A DNA stretch of 64,000 nucleotides from Mycobacterium sp. 852014-50255_SCH5639931 (GTDB taxonomy: Bacteria > Actinomycetota > Actinomycetes > Mycobacteriales > Mycobacteriaceae), in NCBI RefSeq assembly GCF_001665605.1, contig NZ_LZSV01000009.1, positions 1 through 64,000 of the forward strand, read 5' to 3'. The position numbers and the translations under genes are program-made. The notes beneath the pieces were generated by a model. That model worked only from the letters and a program-made list of their open reading frames with translations. It searched no databases and was not told the DNA's origin. Shown in pieces: positions 26,710 through 35,798 of the stretch; within the stretch, counting starts at the first letter, position 1; each line of letters begins with the position of its first letter.

Positions 26710-27627
26710 CTACGGCCCGGAGCGGATCGCTGTTACCAGCGAACTAGCTGGCGCGATGTCGCGGAGGTCCGGTGGGATCGGCCTGCCGAGGCGCGACATC
26801 ATTTCGCGGCTGTCTAGGGAATCCACCCTCCATCCGTGCTGGGACAGCCATGATGCCGTATCGCTCGCATCGTGGTTCTTGATGAAGGCCGTTACGTCCA
26901 CGTCTACGCCCAGTGCGTCGTCTATCTCGGCTGCTCCGTCGCGCCAAGTGCTCAGCCGTTTGTCGCCAAAATGCATTGTCGAGTGGTGATAGACCTCGGC
27001 GGCCAGCCGGCTACCCGGTGCGCTTAGCGCAGTGAGCGCGTCGAAGAGCGCGTTGTGCTCGGTTGACGATATGTAGGGCAGTAGGCCCTCGACGAGCCAG
27101 GCGGTCGGAAGCGACTTGTCCCATCCCGCCTCCATCAAACTCAGCGGCCAACGCTCATCGCGCAGATCGACAGGAACCGCGCACAGGTCGGCCAGCGGAG
27201 TAGCTCCATGCGCTGTTAGGGCGGCGTCCTTGAACACCTGGACTGCGGGCTGGTCGATTTCGTACACACGCTTGCCGGTGAGAGGGACTAAGCGATAGGC
27301 ACGGGCGTCGAGGCCGGCAGCGAGGATGACGAATTGGCTGACTCCTAAACTCGCTGCGTCAGCACAGAACTCGTCGAAGAAGACCGTCCGTGTGGCGACG
27401 TACTCCCGGCCCGTTCGCGCGACCCGCCGCCCCACATCATCCTCCGCGCCCATCCACGAAAGGTCCCCACACGCGATCCGTTGCCAACCCGGTTCATCGG
27501 CCGCCGCCACCAACACCGCCGCAAACTCGTCGTGGATCAACGGGTCATCTTGTGCTGTTTCTGCTGCCCGTTGGGCAGCGACTGCAAGCGCCGTTGATCC
27601 CAGATCGGTGGTGATGTCCCAAGTCAT
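26710..27627 (-). CDS. Class I SAM-dependent methyltransferase (LCMT-like)
   Basis: 305 residues. Belongs to the mycobacterial group of putative SAM methyltransferases related to leucine carboxyl methyltransferase: PLIHDEFAAVLVAAADEPGW at the N-terminus, FVILAAGLDARAYRL as the SAM-binding glycine loop, VYEIDQP as the acidic end of strand 2, and LVEGLLPYI. About a dozen paralogues occur in a typical mycobacterial genome; substrates are unknown. Its ATG overlaps the stop of the SnoaL/LEH gene (ATGA). A fragment of a paralogue lies at 51808-51999. Confidence 0.87.
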   Translation of the reverse strand: MTWDITTDLGSTALAVAAQRAAETAQDDPLIHDEFAAVLVAAADEPGWQRIACGDLSWMGAEDDVGRRVARTGREYVATRTVFFDEFCADAASLGVSQFVILAAGLDARAYRLVPLTGKRVYEIDQPAVQVFKDAALTAHGATPLADLCAVPVDLRDERWPLSLMEAGWDKSLPTAWLVEGLLPYISSTEHNALFDALTALSAPGSRLAAEVYHHSTMHFGDKRLSTWRDGAAEIDDALGVDVDVTAFIKNHDASDTASWLSQHGWRVDSLDSREMMSRLGRPIPPDLRDIAPASSLVTAIRSGP

Positions 27628-28037
27628 GCGGTCGCGGGCACCAGGGCGCTAATGTCCTCGCCCTGAAGGAGCTTCATCGTCAGATTCAGGTCGAAATAGT
27701 CGGTCCAGCGAGTGATCCGCCCATCGTCATCGACGACGAAGGTCCCCATTACCGGGATGGCCGGCTTGCTTCCGTCCGGAGCCTGGATGTAGTCCAGGCG
27801 TTCGGTGAGCACCACGGAACCCTCGCTGGCGAGGTTGACGATTTCGAAGGCGTAGGCGTCCGGGAACATCGCGAACTGGGCGGCGATGTTCTCCACGATG
27901 GCGTCTGGCCCGGTGAAGGCGGGCATTCCCACGTTCTGATAAATGGCCCCTTCGGCGAGGAAGGGACGCAACGCTTCGGCGTCCCGCTGCTCCATCAAGG
28001 CACAGAAGTCGCGGACTACATCGGCTGGCGAAGACAT
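27624..28037 (-). CDS. SnoaL/limonene-epoxide-hydrolase-like protein
   Basis: 137 residues with the NTF2-like cone fold: N-terminal helix VVRDFCALMEQRDAEALRPFLAEGAIYQNVGMP (residues about 6-40), then strands ending GTFVVDDDGRITRWTDYFDL and a C-terminal LLQGEDIS. Limonene-1,2-epoxide hydrolase and SnoaL-type cyclases share this fold; the catalytic Asp-Arg-Asp triad seems partly present (R and D in RITRWTDYFD). Overlaps the methyltransferase by 4 nt and is presumably co-translated. A degraded paralogue of its C-terminus lies at 53744-53880. Confidence 0.75.
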   Translation of the reverse strand: MSSPADVVRDFCALMEQRDAEALRPFLAEGAIYQNVGMPAFTGPDAIVENIAAQFAMFPDAYAFEIVNLASEGSVVLTERLDYIQAPDGSKPAIPVMGTFVVDDDGRITRWTDYFDLNLTMKLLQGEDISALVPATA

Positions 28038-28169
28038 GAGTGAAATCCCTTCATGGCGAGTGAGTGAATCAACTAGGGCATTACCTACAGGTGGTATGTG
28101 ACATTCAGCGCCTTCTCTCTCCCGGTCGCGCGGGCTGGATACGATGCGGATTCGCCTTTGCCCAAAGAC

Positions 28170-29285
28170 TCAGTGCTCGTGGACTATTACCCCGCGGATG
28201 TTGCGGCCGGCGAGCATGTCGTCGTAGGCCTCATTGATGTCGTCGAGTTTGTACTCCGCGGTGACGGTTTCGTCGAGCAACAGCTTGCCGCTTCGATAGA
28301 GGCTTATAAGCCGAGGGATGTCGGCCCGCGGGTTGGCTTCGCCGTACAGGCTGCCCAGGAGGCGTTTTTGGAACAGCGTGAACAACGTCAGCGGCAGCGT
28401 CGGCGTCACGTCGGACATCGATGCCAGGGCGGTGACCACCACGGCACCACCCTTCCGCACCGCATTGAGCGCGTCGTTGATCATCGCGCCCTCGAGCACG
28501 CCTGGCGTGAGGATGGCCGAGTCGGCCATGACTCCACGCGTAATCTCGCCGGCTAACTGGGTTGCTTCCTCCATCGAGGTGGCAAAGTGAGTGGCTCCGA
28601 ACTGAAACGCTTTGTCGCGCTTGCTCGGCTCAATATCGACCACGACGATTTGTTCCGCTCCCGCCAGCCGCGCGCCCTGAATGGCACCGCTGCCGATCCC
28701 GCCGCAGCCAACCACGAGCACCACGTCGCCGGGACTGATGTTCGCGGTATTGACGGCCGAACCCCAGCCGGTGGTTACGCCGCACCCGAGAAGACATGCG
28801 CGCGACAGCGGCACATCGTTGTCGATCTTGACCACTGAGGCTTCCGACAACACGCCCCATTGCGCGAAACTGCCGACGCCTGAGAGGGCTCCGATGCCCC
28901 GTCCTCTGGCTCGGCGCCGGAAGGTGCCGTCGGCCTGGACTCCCGCGAGGATGGTCGCGCCGAAATCACAGAGGTTCTGATGACCCGTGGCGCACCAGCG
29001 GCAGCGACCGCACGCCGGTAGGAAAGATGTGACCACGTGGTCTCCCACCGCTACATCGCGCACTCCCGGACCAACCTCTTGAACGATGCCCGCCCCTTCG
29101 TGTCCACCTATCAGGGGAAAACTCACCCCGAACATGTCGCCGGTGCGGATGTGGTGGTCGGAATGGCATAGACCGGTGGCTTCGAACTCGACGAGTACCT
29201 CGCCTTCCTGCGGCGGATCGAGTTCGATCTCTTCCACCGACCACTTCTCGTTCAGCCCCCACAGAACTGCCCCGGTGGTCTTCAT
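28170..29285 (-). CDS. NDMA-type zinc alcohol dehydrogenase (Rxyl_3153-like)
   Basis: 371 residues from ATG 29285 (GGAGT upstream, ATGA overlap with the ferredoxin stop). Zinc medium-chain dehydrogenase: catalytic ligands in TGLCHSDHH and GGHEGAG, structural zinc cysteines in CGRCRWCATGHQNLC, Rossmann motif GCGGIGSGAIQGARLAG. The N-terminus MKTTGAVLWGLNEKWSVEEI fits the NDMA-dependent family associated with mycofactocin, whose NAD does not exchange and whose electrons leave through mycofactocin. Expected to oxidise an alcohol made by a P450. Last gene of the CoA-transferase, ferredoxin, dehydrogenase operon. Confidence 0.87.
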   Translation of the reverse strand: MKTTGAVLWGLNEKWSVEEIELDPPQEGEVLVEFEATGLCHSDHHIRTGDMFGVSFPLIGGHEGAGIVQEVGPGVRDVAVGDHVVTSFLPACGRCRWCATGHQNLCDFGATILAGVQADGTFRRRARGRGIGALSGVGSFAQWGVLSEASVVKIDNDVPLSRACLLGCGVTTGWGSAVNTANISPGDVVLVVGCGGIGSGAIQGARLAGAEQIVVVDIEPSKRDKAFQFGATHFATSMEEATQLAGEITRGVMADSAILTPGVLEGAMINDALNAVRKGGAVVVTALASMSDVTPTLPLTLFTLFQKRLLGSLYGEANPRADIPRLISLYRSGKLLLDETVTAEYKLDDINEAYDDMLAGRNIRGVIVHEH

Positions 29286-29482
29286 GGCGACTCCTTCACG
29301 ATATGTATGGCACGCTCGGGGCAGTTCGCGATTGCGTTGTGCGCCCGGACTTCCCATTCGGGAGGAATGGTTTCCATGGTGACGAAGGCGATCCCTTCGC
29401 CGTCGATGTCGAACATCTCCGGATATGCTGCGTAACAACGGCTGTGGCCCTGGCACATTTCTGCGTCGACACGAAGCTTCAC
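29282..29482 (-). CDS. [3Fe-4S] ferredoxin
   Basis: 66 residues from GTG 29482, three bases after the CoA-transferase stop. Cluster ligands: C10-x2-H13-x2-C16 and C54-P, with His where a four-iron ferredoxin has its second Cys. This is the form that serves cytochromes P450 in mycobacteria. It probably passes electrons to one of the P450s in the region, though none is directly adjacent. No ferredoxin reductase gene is seen in the window. Confidence 0.9.
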   Translation of the reverse strand: MKLRVDAEMCQGHSRCYAAYPEMFDIDGEGIAFVTMETIPPEWEVRAHNAIANCPERAIHIVKESP

Positions 29483-29485
29483 CGT

Positions 29486-31834
29486 TCAGTCCAATCCGCC
29501 CGGTCGCGTCCCGATGACGTCCTGCTCTGTGAGCGCCGCAATGGATGCGGCGTCGAGACCGAGTAGGTCGCCGAGGATGCTCGCGTTGTGCTGTCCCAAC
29601 GTCGGTGCCGGTGACCGATACCACTTGTCAACGCTGCGGTACTTGAAGGGAAGTGCCGCCACGTGATGCTGTCCCACAACGGGATGGTCGAGACTTTCGA
29701 AGAAGCCGCGGGCAGCCAGTTGTGGGTGCATCGAACCGACCCTGGCATCTGCCAAATCCGCTGCGGGGACGCTGTATTCGATAAGCAATTCAGCAGCGGC
29801 CGAGGACTCTCGCCGGCCAGCCCATTGCTCGAGATGCTTGTCGATCACATCATGTGCCTCGACACGCCCTTCGTGGGTATCCAACGCGGGGTCGTCTGCC
29901 CAATCCGGGTTGCCCAGAGCCGACTTGAGTCGGCGCCATTGCTCGTCGTTCGCGACCGAAATGGCCAGCCATCGCTCAGTTCCCGCGCACTCATAGAGCC
30001 CTTGTGGTGCGGCGTCACGGCTGCGATTCCCCCGGCGCGATATCAGACTTCCGTAGGCGGTGAATTCGACGACCTGCTCGGCGGCCGCGTTGAGTGCGGC
30101 CTCCGCCATCGAGACCTCGATGAACGACCCGCGCTCGGTTTGATCCCGTTGCCGGAGGCCGGCGAGCATGGCGAATGCGGAGTGCATTCCCGCCAGGGGG
30201 TCACACGGGCCGCGGGGGATTCGCGGCTGGTCGTACTCATGGCCGGTCACCCACGCCATCCCGGTCATCTGTTCCATCGTCTGCGCGAAGCCCACGTTGT
30301 TGCGCCACGGTCCGTCGAGCCCGAATGCGGGCATTCGAACCATGACTATTCGAGGGTTGAGTTCACTGACGGTTTCCCACGTGATGCCGAAATTGTCGAA
30401 TACGCGTGGCGAGAAGTTTTCAACCAAGATGTCGGAGCGCTCGACGAGTCGGAAGAAAAGCTCCCGCCCTCTCTCAGAGGACAGGTCGAGGGTGAGCCCG
30501 CGCTTGTTGGCGTTGGTCGCCAGGTACATCCCCGACCGCTCCCACCACTGAGACTGATTGGCGAACGCCGCGGCCGCCATCCGCGCGCCGTCAGGGTGGT
30601 CCTTCGATTCTAGGTGAACGACCTCAGCGCCCAGTGCGGCAAGAATGTGGGTCGAGGAGGGGCCCGCCCACCACGCTGTCGCGTCCAGGATTCGCACGCC
30701 GTCCAGCGGAAGGCTTGGGGCGCGGTCGGCGACGGCCGCAATCCTGCTGTGGGCGGGCACTTTTGTCATTTCGCCGAGCGGGGGAGCGCCGGCGGTTGGG
30801 GCGGGCCGTCGGCCATTGATCTGGTAGGGCGCCAACGGGTGGGTAAAGCTGCCGTCGGCATACGTGCCCCACACGCCCCGCGACGCGAACTGAGGGTGGT
30901 CCAACACGGTCTGGCCATTGTTGACGGGAGAGACGGGGATCCGCAGATCGGAGGCCAACGCGACGATCTCGTCTGTGGAATGTCTCGTCGTCCATTCCCG
31001 CACAATCCGATTCCACTCCTCCCGGCGTTCCCAGCGCGTCGTTGCGAGGGCCCACGCCGGGTCATCGTCGAGTAGTTCCAACCGGCCGATCATCGCGAGG
31101 AATGACTCGAATTGTTGACGGGTATTGGTGTTGAAGCCCACCCATCCGTCCGCGGTTGGTTCGATGGAAGGGATTTCAACCTGTCGCGCCGGCATGGTCA
31201 AAGGGGGACGACCGGCCAACTCGTGGTAGAGGTCGGCGAATCCGCTGGCGCTGAGGTGACACGTCTCCAGCAATGAGCAGTCAACGATTTCGCCTGCGCC
31301 GCCGAGTTGAACTGGCCGCAATGCGCCAAGCGCCGCGACGGCGGCGTAGCTGGCCATCACCCATTCGAATACTCGGCCACCGGCTTGAATGGGCGGTTGG
31401 TCTGGACGACCTCGCAACGCCAGGGTTCCGCTCTCGGCCTGGATCGTGAACTCCGTCGAGGGTCGGTCCCGGTACGGTCCGGTCAACCCGTAGGGAGACA
31501 ACGCCACGATCACCAGGTGTGGCGCTCGCCGTAGGAGGGCCTCGCGGTCGAGTGCCCCGGGGCCGAGAGAATCGACGAACACATCCGCGGAAACGATCAG
31601 AGGCTCCAGGTCTGCCAGCGAAGTGCCAACGACCGAACGCTTGCCGGCGTTCAAGAATTTGAACAGCGCGTCAGCGTCGTGCCGTTCGCCAAACGTCCTG
31701 CGGCGGAACGGATCCCCGTCGGGAGCTTCTATCTTGATGACCTCCGCTCCGAGGTCGGCGAACAACTTGGTGCAGTACGGGCCGGAAATTTCCGTCGCCC
31801 ACTCGACAACACGAACCCCACGCAGAGCGTTCAT
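29486..31834 (-). CDS. Double-domain CaiB/BaiF family III CoA-transferase
   Basis: 782 residues, two CaiB/BaiF CoA-transferase domains in one chain: residues 1 to ~375, starting LRGVRVVEWATEISGPYCTK, and ~380 to 782, starting LPLDGVRILDATAWWAGP. Both show the family's opening helix, AEVIKIEAPDGDPFR or AEVVHLESKDHPDGAR. In the second half GPCDPLAGMHSAF matches the catalytic-Asp segment; the first half has GRVFEWVMASYAA there, with Glu. Such enzymes move CoA between carboxylic acids without ATP. First gene of the operon with ferredoxin and NDMA-type dehydrogenase. Confidence 0.87.
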   Translation of the reverse strand: MNALRGVRVVEWATEISGPYCTKLFADLGAEVIKIEAPDGDPFRRRTFGERHDADALFKFLNAGKRSVVGTSLADLEPLIVSADVFVDSLGPGALDREALLRRAPHLVIVALSPYGLTGPYRDRPSTEFTIQAESGTLALRGRPDQPPIQAGGRVFEWVMASYAAVAALGALRPVQLGGAGEIVDCSLLETCHLSASGFADLYHELAGRPPLTMPARQVEIPSIEPTADGWVGFNTNTRQQFESFLAMIGRLELLDDDPAWALATTRWERREEWNRIVREWTTRHSTDEIVALASDLRIPVSPVNNGQTVLDHPQFASRGVWGTYADGSFTHPLAPYQINGRRPAPTAGAPPLGEMTKVPAHSRIAAVADRAPSLPLDGVRILDATAWWAGPSSTHILAALGAEVVHLESKDHPDGARMAAAAFANQSQWWERSGMYLATNANKRGLTLDLSSERGRELFFRLVERSDILVENFSPRVFDNFGITWETVSELNPRIVMVRMPAFGLDGPWRNNVGFAQTMEQMTGMAWVTGHEYDQPRIPRGPCDPLAGMHSAFAMLAGLRQRDQTERGSFIEVSMAEAALNAAAEQVVEFTAYGSLISRRGNRSRDAAPQGLYECAGTERWLAISVANDEQWRRLKSALGNPDWADDPALDTHEGRVEAHDVIDKHLEQWAGRRESSAAAELLIEYSVPAADLADARVGSMHPQLAARGFFESLDHPVVGQHHVAALPFKYRSVDKWYRSPAPTLGQHNASILGDLLGLDAASIAALTEQDVIGTRPGGLD

Positions 31835-31976
31835 CGTCTTGCGGCTTTCCGCGTCAATGTCTTCGGAAGTGAGTTACCCGCGCCGATGAGTGCACACACG
31901 CCACTTCCTGTCCTCACCCTCGTGCCGATCGAGCAGGGTGTTCTGCATCCGCATGGTTGCGGCTTGGCTGGCAACG

Positions 31977-32006
31977 ACGCTAGCGACGGGAAAGCTAACG
32001 TGTCAA
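31977..32006 (-). promoter_or_regulatory. Promoter of CoA-transferase operon
   Basis: On the minus strand TTGACA (32006-32001), an 18-bp spacer and TAGCGT (31982-31977, TANNNT type), about 140 bp before the CoA-transferase start. Read from consensus. Confidence 0.5.
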
Positions 32007-32050
32007 GTGCGACTCGATAACCCTGGCCGCGGTTGAGTCCGTCGGAGCTT

Positions 32051-32740
32051 TTAGTCGGCCGCACGCACCTTCGGGGTCCGTTGCACTCTTCCGCGTCGCT
32101 TGGCGGGCGGCTTCGTAATTGACGTGCTTACACCCTTGGCGAGGATCTGCGAACCCAGTTCAATCTGCGCGCGGATGTCTGACTCGCCCGTTCCAAACCA
32201 GCGAGGTCCGAGGCTCGTTGTGAAAATGATGAAATTAGCCAGCAGCTCGGCGAACAGGTCGGCGTCGACGTCGGCCCTGATCTGCCCCTCAGCTTGGTAG
32301 TGGCGGACGCCTTCGGCAATGACGGCCGTACGGCGTGCGTGATTGGGTTGCAGCACCCGCAGGGAGAAGTCCGGATCTGATAACGCCCGCCCGGAAATGT
32401 CCCAGCCGGGAACACCGCTGTCCCGGTCATCGATTTTTAGTCTCGCAAAGAAAAGCTGCTCGATATAGTCCTCGAAGCGCGCAGGCAGGGCCGCCACGAC
32501 TTGCTCTTCGGCCTCACTGACGAGGTCCGCGATCTGTCGAGAAACGACTTGCTCGAAGATGCCTCGCTTGTCCCCGAAGTAGTGGAACAGCATTGCCTCC
32601 GAGCAGTCGGCGCGACGGGCGATCTCCTTCGTCGCCGCGGCCGCGTATCCCGCTTCGGCAAAGACCTCAGCGGCCGCTTCAAGGAGGGCTCGTTGTTTGC
32701 CGTCCTTGTCGCGAACTCGCCGCCGCGCGCCTGTGGTCAT
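32051..32740 (-). CDS. TetR-family regulator
   Basis: 229 residues from ATG 32740. The frame continues to 32761, but TAAAGT seven bases before the ATG and the lack of a ribosome site suggest a leaderless start here. Helix-turn-helix AEAGYAAAATKEIARRADCSEAMLFHYFGDKRGIFEQV (residues about 33-70). The tail is rich in Lys, Arg and Pro. It lies between the CoA-transferase operon (same strand) and a divergent P450, and could regulate either or both. Confidence 0.85.
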   Translation of the reverse strand: MTTGARRRVRDKDGKQRALLEAAAEVFAEAGYAAAATKEIARRADCSEAMLFHYFGDKRGIFEQVVSRQIADLVSEAEEQVVAALPARFEDYIEQLFFARLKIDDRDSGVPGWDISGRALSDPDFSLRVLQPNHARRTAVIAEGVRHYQAEGQIRADVDADLFAELLANFIIFTTSLGPRWFGTGESDIRAQIELGSQILAKGVSTSITKPPAKRRGRVQRTPKVRAAD

Positions 32741-33101
32741 CACACATACTTTAGCGAGCACCCGTCGACTGAGGGGAAGCCTGCACGCGCGCCGCCCCAG
32801 TCCACCTCAGACTTTCTCGGCCCCAGCCTATTAGTGCGCGCGCAAAGCGGCCTCGCGGATTGTAGTCGCCAGGGTAGTTATCGAGTGTCGCTTGACTCCC
32901 TGCAATCGACGATTTACTGTGTGCCAAAGACAATTTCGGCATACGCGAGGAATTCGAGGGCCGGCGGGGACGGCACAGGGACGGTGCCACGATTGCGGTG
33001 TGACGGAACTGTGGGCGGCCCGTCGTCCGGTGCTGTCTGCCCAAGCCGATCGCCGGCGTTGCGCCGATCTCGGCGCGCCGGTGCGGAAAGGACTGTCCAT
33101 C
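32741..33101 (+). promoter_or_regulatory. Divergent tetR/P450 promoter region
   Basis: A 361-bp gap. For the P450: TTGACT (32892-32897), 17-bp spacer, TACTGT (32915-32920). For the TetR on the other strand: TAAAGT about seven bases before its ATG. No long inverted repeat was seen. Short open frames here do not resemble proteins. Confidence 0.5.
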
Positions 33102-34325
33102 GTGAGCAGATCGCCGGAGGAACACGCCCGCAACCTGGATCTTCGTCACGAGGACTTCAACGACCCGGAGTTGCTGTACCAGGTCTACGAAGTGATGCGC
33201 GAGAGCGCGCCGTTCACCCATCAGGATTCTCCGTTCGTGGGTCCGACGCCCGGGGGCGCGTGGGTTGCCACCCGCTACGACGACTGTTACGAAATCGCAC
33301 GGAACTGGGAAAGCTTCTCCAGCAAGCCGCTGACGATGGAAGGCTCGCTGATGTGGTTCGGCGACATCGTGATCACCATCGATCCACCGCGCCAGCAGCA
33401 GATGCGCAAGTTTTTGAACCCGTACTTTTCGCCGGGCCGGATGAAACAGCTCGAGCCCCAGGTGCGCGCCGTCACTGATGAATTGATCGACACATTCATC
33501 GAGTCGGGCCGCGGAGACCTCGCCGACGTCGCGTGGCAGCAGCCCGGCATCGTGTTTTTCCGGTACCTGCTCGGTATGCCGGTAGAGGACGTCCCGTTCT
33601 ACCTCGAGACAACCGACGTCGCGGTCAATGGTGAGACCGAAGACGTCCGCAACGAGGCGATGACGAACCTGTACATGCGGGTGCGCGACGAAATCGACAG
33701 GCGTCGTGGCGAACCGCCGCGCGACGACCTCATCGACGTTCTGCTTGCCGTCGAAATCGATGGTGAGAAATTGAGATTCGACGACGTGGTCGCCAATGTC
33801 ATGCTGCTGGTGCAAGCGGGACTGGAGACAACCTCGAGTGCGATGTCATTCGCCTTCTTCCACCTGGGCACCAACACCTCCGAGCGCGACCGCTTGATCA
33901 GCGAGCCAGAGCTGATGCCCACCGCGATCGAGGAATTCATCCGCTACGCCGGGTCGATCCACGGACTCAATCGCTCTGTCACCGAAGAGGTCGAACTCAG
34001 CGGACACCAGTTCTGTCCCGGGCAGACGGTTGTGGTGAACTATGCCGCCGCCAACCGCGACGCGCGCGAGTTCGACCAACCGAACAAGTGCATCCTGGAC
34101 CGCCAGGCAAACCGTCACCTCGGGTTCGGAGCCGGCGTGCATCGTTGTCTTGGCTCCAATCTCGCCCGTCTCGAATTTCGGGTGGGCGTCGAACAAGTCC
34201 TCAAGCGCCTGCCCGACTTCACAATCCCGTCCGAGACGCACGTCGACTTCCACGGCGCCTCGGTCACCCGCGGCTACCGCGCCCTCCCCGTCGTCTTCAC
34301 CCCGGGTGCCCGAGTGGACCCATGA
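33102..34325 (+). CDS. Cytochrome P450
   Basis: 407 residues from GTG 33102 with AAAGGA nine bases upstream; the frame opens at 32892 inside the promoter. Landmarks: I-helix VQAGLETTSS with the acid-threonine pair, ExxR in EEFIRY, heme loop FGAGVHRCLGSNLAR with Cys 349. IDPPRQQQMRKFLNPYFSP is a typical C-helix. It begins a cluster with four membrane proteins of unknown function and a mycofactocin-type SDR, all on the plus strand. Probably hydroxylates the compound that the SDR then oxidises. Confidence 0.9.
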   Translation: MSRSPEEHARNLDLRHEDFNDPELLYQVYEVMRESAPFTHQDSPFVGPTPGGAWVATRYDDCYEIARNWESFSSKPLTMEGSLMWFGDIVITIDPPRQQQMRKFLNPYFSPGRMKQLEPQVRAVTDELIDTFIESGRGDLADVAWQQPGIVFFRYLLGMPVEDVPFYLETTDVAVNGETEDVRNEAMTNLYMRVRDEIDRRRGEPPRDDLIDVLLAVEIDGEKLRFDDVVANVMLLVQAGLETTSSAMSFAFFHLGTNTSERDRLISEPELMPTAIEEFIRYAGSIHGLNRSVTEEVELSGHQFCPGQTVVVNYAAANRDAREFDQPNKCILDRQANRHLGFGAGVHRCLGSNLARLEFRVGVEQVLKRLPDFTIPSETHVDFHGASVTRGYRALPVVFTPGARVDP

Positions 34326-34382
34326 GCGAGGGCACGCTGATTCTTCGAGTATCGCGACATCGGAAAAGAGAGAAGGTCGAGC

Positions 34383-34490
34383 ATGCTGGCTTGGATCTGG
34401 GAGATCGCGCGTTACATTTTCGCCTGGGGCGGCGTCGTTTTGATCATCTGGTTCTGGTATTGGATCTTCGCCAACATCGGAACTTTCTGA
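34383..34490 (+). CDS. Small single-pass membrane protein (35 aa)
   Basis: 35 residues, MLAWIWEIARY followed by a strongly hydrophobic, Trp-rich helix VVLIIWFWYWIFA and ending NIGTF. GAAGG lies about seven bases before the ATG. It sits 57 nt after the P450 stop. Too small for database-style assignment by eye. A membrane tether or small subunit for a P450 or for the larger membrane proteins downstream is possible. Real translation needs proof, but the composition and ribosome site are convincing. Confidence 0.6.
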   Translation: MLAWIWEIARYIFAWGGVVLIIWFWYWIFANIGTF

Positions 34491-34526
34491 CCGGCCCGGG
34501 CGGGTCAGAAGCCGGAGCCAGGCCTC

Positions 34527-34898
34527 GTGGATGAGACCTCCTGCGGACACGCAACAGCTCTGGAACGGAGCTGTTCGTTGACGGCAGTGGCGATATCTGC
34601 CCCCGGATCAAGAAGCCGAGGTCATCATTGCCGATTAGGCGTCGCTGCCGGCGTCGCATCGCGGCTGGTCTCCTGCGCCACCGCCATCAGGACAGCCGAC
34701 GAGGCTTTTCATTTCGAACCACCCTCGACCCGCGTCCTTGTCACCGCAGCGCAGTTGATCGCCGCCGGGGCCGGCGAACTGGAAGCGGCTGAATCGTGTT
34801 TGCTCGCACCGCTGTCGATCGACGGTGCGATATCTGACGGGCTGCGCGAGATCACGCTCGCCAGCTTGGCCCCATCACGGACGTCCGGCACCCACTGA
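34527..34898 (+). pseudogene. Remnant of NorQ/MoxR-type AAA+ ATPase (C-terminal part)
   Basis: An open frame whose end, STRVLVTAAQLIAAG to DGAISDGLREITLAS, aligns with STRVLIAAGQLITEG to DDVIVSRGLNEMIEI near the C-terminus of the intact ATPase at 57626-58477. Upstream, GVAAGVASRLVSCATAIR matches GVDPATAAALVRFGQAIR, and DQEAEVIIAD in a neighbouring frame matches PAAEVEEGIVVHE, so a frameshift lies near 34635. Walker A, Walker B and the N-terminal half are missing. Most likely a decayed copy left by deletion; no protein is expected. Confidence 0.6.
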
Positions 34899-34911
34899 AG
34901 GAGGAGTATCG

Positions 34912-35043
34912 ATGGTTGATCAGAGGGAACGTCAGCGCAAAAAGGCGTTGATCATCTTTCAGCTCGTGATCTACGGATACCTGGCGTTGATGTTCGGGAT
35001 CCAGCTCTACATGTCCTTCGCACGTGGGTGGTGGGACCTGTGA
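34912..35043 (+). CDS. Small membrane protein (43 aa)
   Basis: 43 residues from ATG 34912 with a strong AAGGAGGAG upstream. Basic cytoplasmic start (MVDQRERQRKKAL) and one membrane helix (IIFQLVIYGYLALMFGIQLYM), ending FARGWWDL. The stop overlaps the next gene as GTGA, so the two are coupled. No family recognised. Its topology (short charged N-terminus inside, Trp-rich end outside) resembles small subunits of membrane complexes; role unknown. Confidence 0.7.
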   Translation: MVDQRERQRKKALIIFQLVIYGYLALMFGIQLYMSFARGWWDL

Positions 35044-35786
35044 ATCTGCCTCTTTCCGACCGGCTTTCACGCCCAAAGTCATCTGGCGCGCCGGCATCAG
35101 GGCCGGGCTCGCGCGAATTCGGCAGCCTTACCGAGCACGACGAACAGTCACGTCTTGCGCAACGCCGTGCCGACAAATGGATGATCATCGGCGCCGGCCT
35201 CATGGGGTGTTGGGCACCCGGCATTTTCGGTTTTCCCATTTTCATGCGCGGCATCTGGCTGCAGCGCCAAGCCGCCCGCGAGGGCTTGTCGATGCGGCCG
35301 ATGATCGTGACGCTGATCGGCTATCTGGTGATGATCGACGGGATGCTGAACACCCTGGGCTGGGGTCTGGACTGGATCGCCAATCACACCCTGATCAACC
35401 GGGTGTTGACCGCCGGCTGGGGTTACCTTTTCGACGGCGGCTACTACTGGCACTACAACGAGCTCTGGCTGGGTGGTGCCGGGGGGCCCGGTGAGAAGTC
35501 CATGGTATTCGGTTTCATCTTGACCGTCTTCGCGATGCGCGTGTCCGCGGCGATCGGCTTCCTGCAGATGAAGCGGTGGGGCCACCAATGGATGATCATC
35601 ACCTGCTGGATGGGTGTGGTGATCTGGGTGACCTACGTCTTCAACATGACGCTCTACGCCGATGTCCGTTACGCGGGAACCATTTTCCCGGTGGTGGGGT
35701 GGTGGATCTTCGACATCTTCTACATCACCCCGTTCCTGGCCATCCCGTACCTGCACACCGTCAATCGCGAAATTTTCTCCGACTAG
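35040..35786 (+). CDS. Polytopic membrane protein of unknown function
   Basis: 248 residues from GTG 35040, which overlaps the previous stop. After a polar N-terminus of about 45 residues come about five hydrophobic helices, among them MIIGAGLMGCWAPGIFGFPIF, MIVTLIGYLVMIDGMLNTLG, MVFGFILTVFAMRVSAAIGF and VGWWIFDIFYITPFLAIPYL. Trp, Tyr and Met are frequent. No known family is recognised. It lies between two single-pass proteins in a P450/SDR operon, so a membrane complex that handles or transports the P450 substrate is a fair guess only. Confidence 0.75.
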   Translation: MNLPLSDRLSRPKSSGAPASGPGSREFGSLTEHDEQSRLAQRRADKWMIIGAGLMGCWAPGIFGFPIFMRGIWLQRQAAREGLSMRPMIVTLIGYLVMIDGMLNTLGWGLDWIANHTLINRVLTAGWGYLFDGGYYWHYNELWLGGAGGPGEKSMVFGFILTVFAMRVSAAIGFLQMKRWGHQWMIITCWMGVVIWVTYVFNMTLYADVRYAGTIFPVVGWWIFDIFYITPFLAIPYLHTVNREIFSD

Positions 35787-35798
35787 AAGGGCCCAGGG

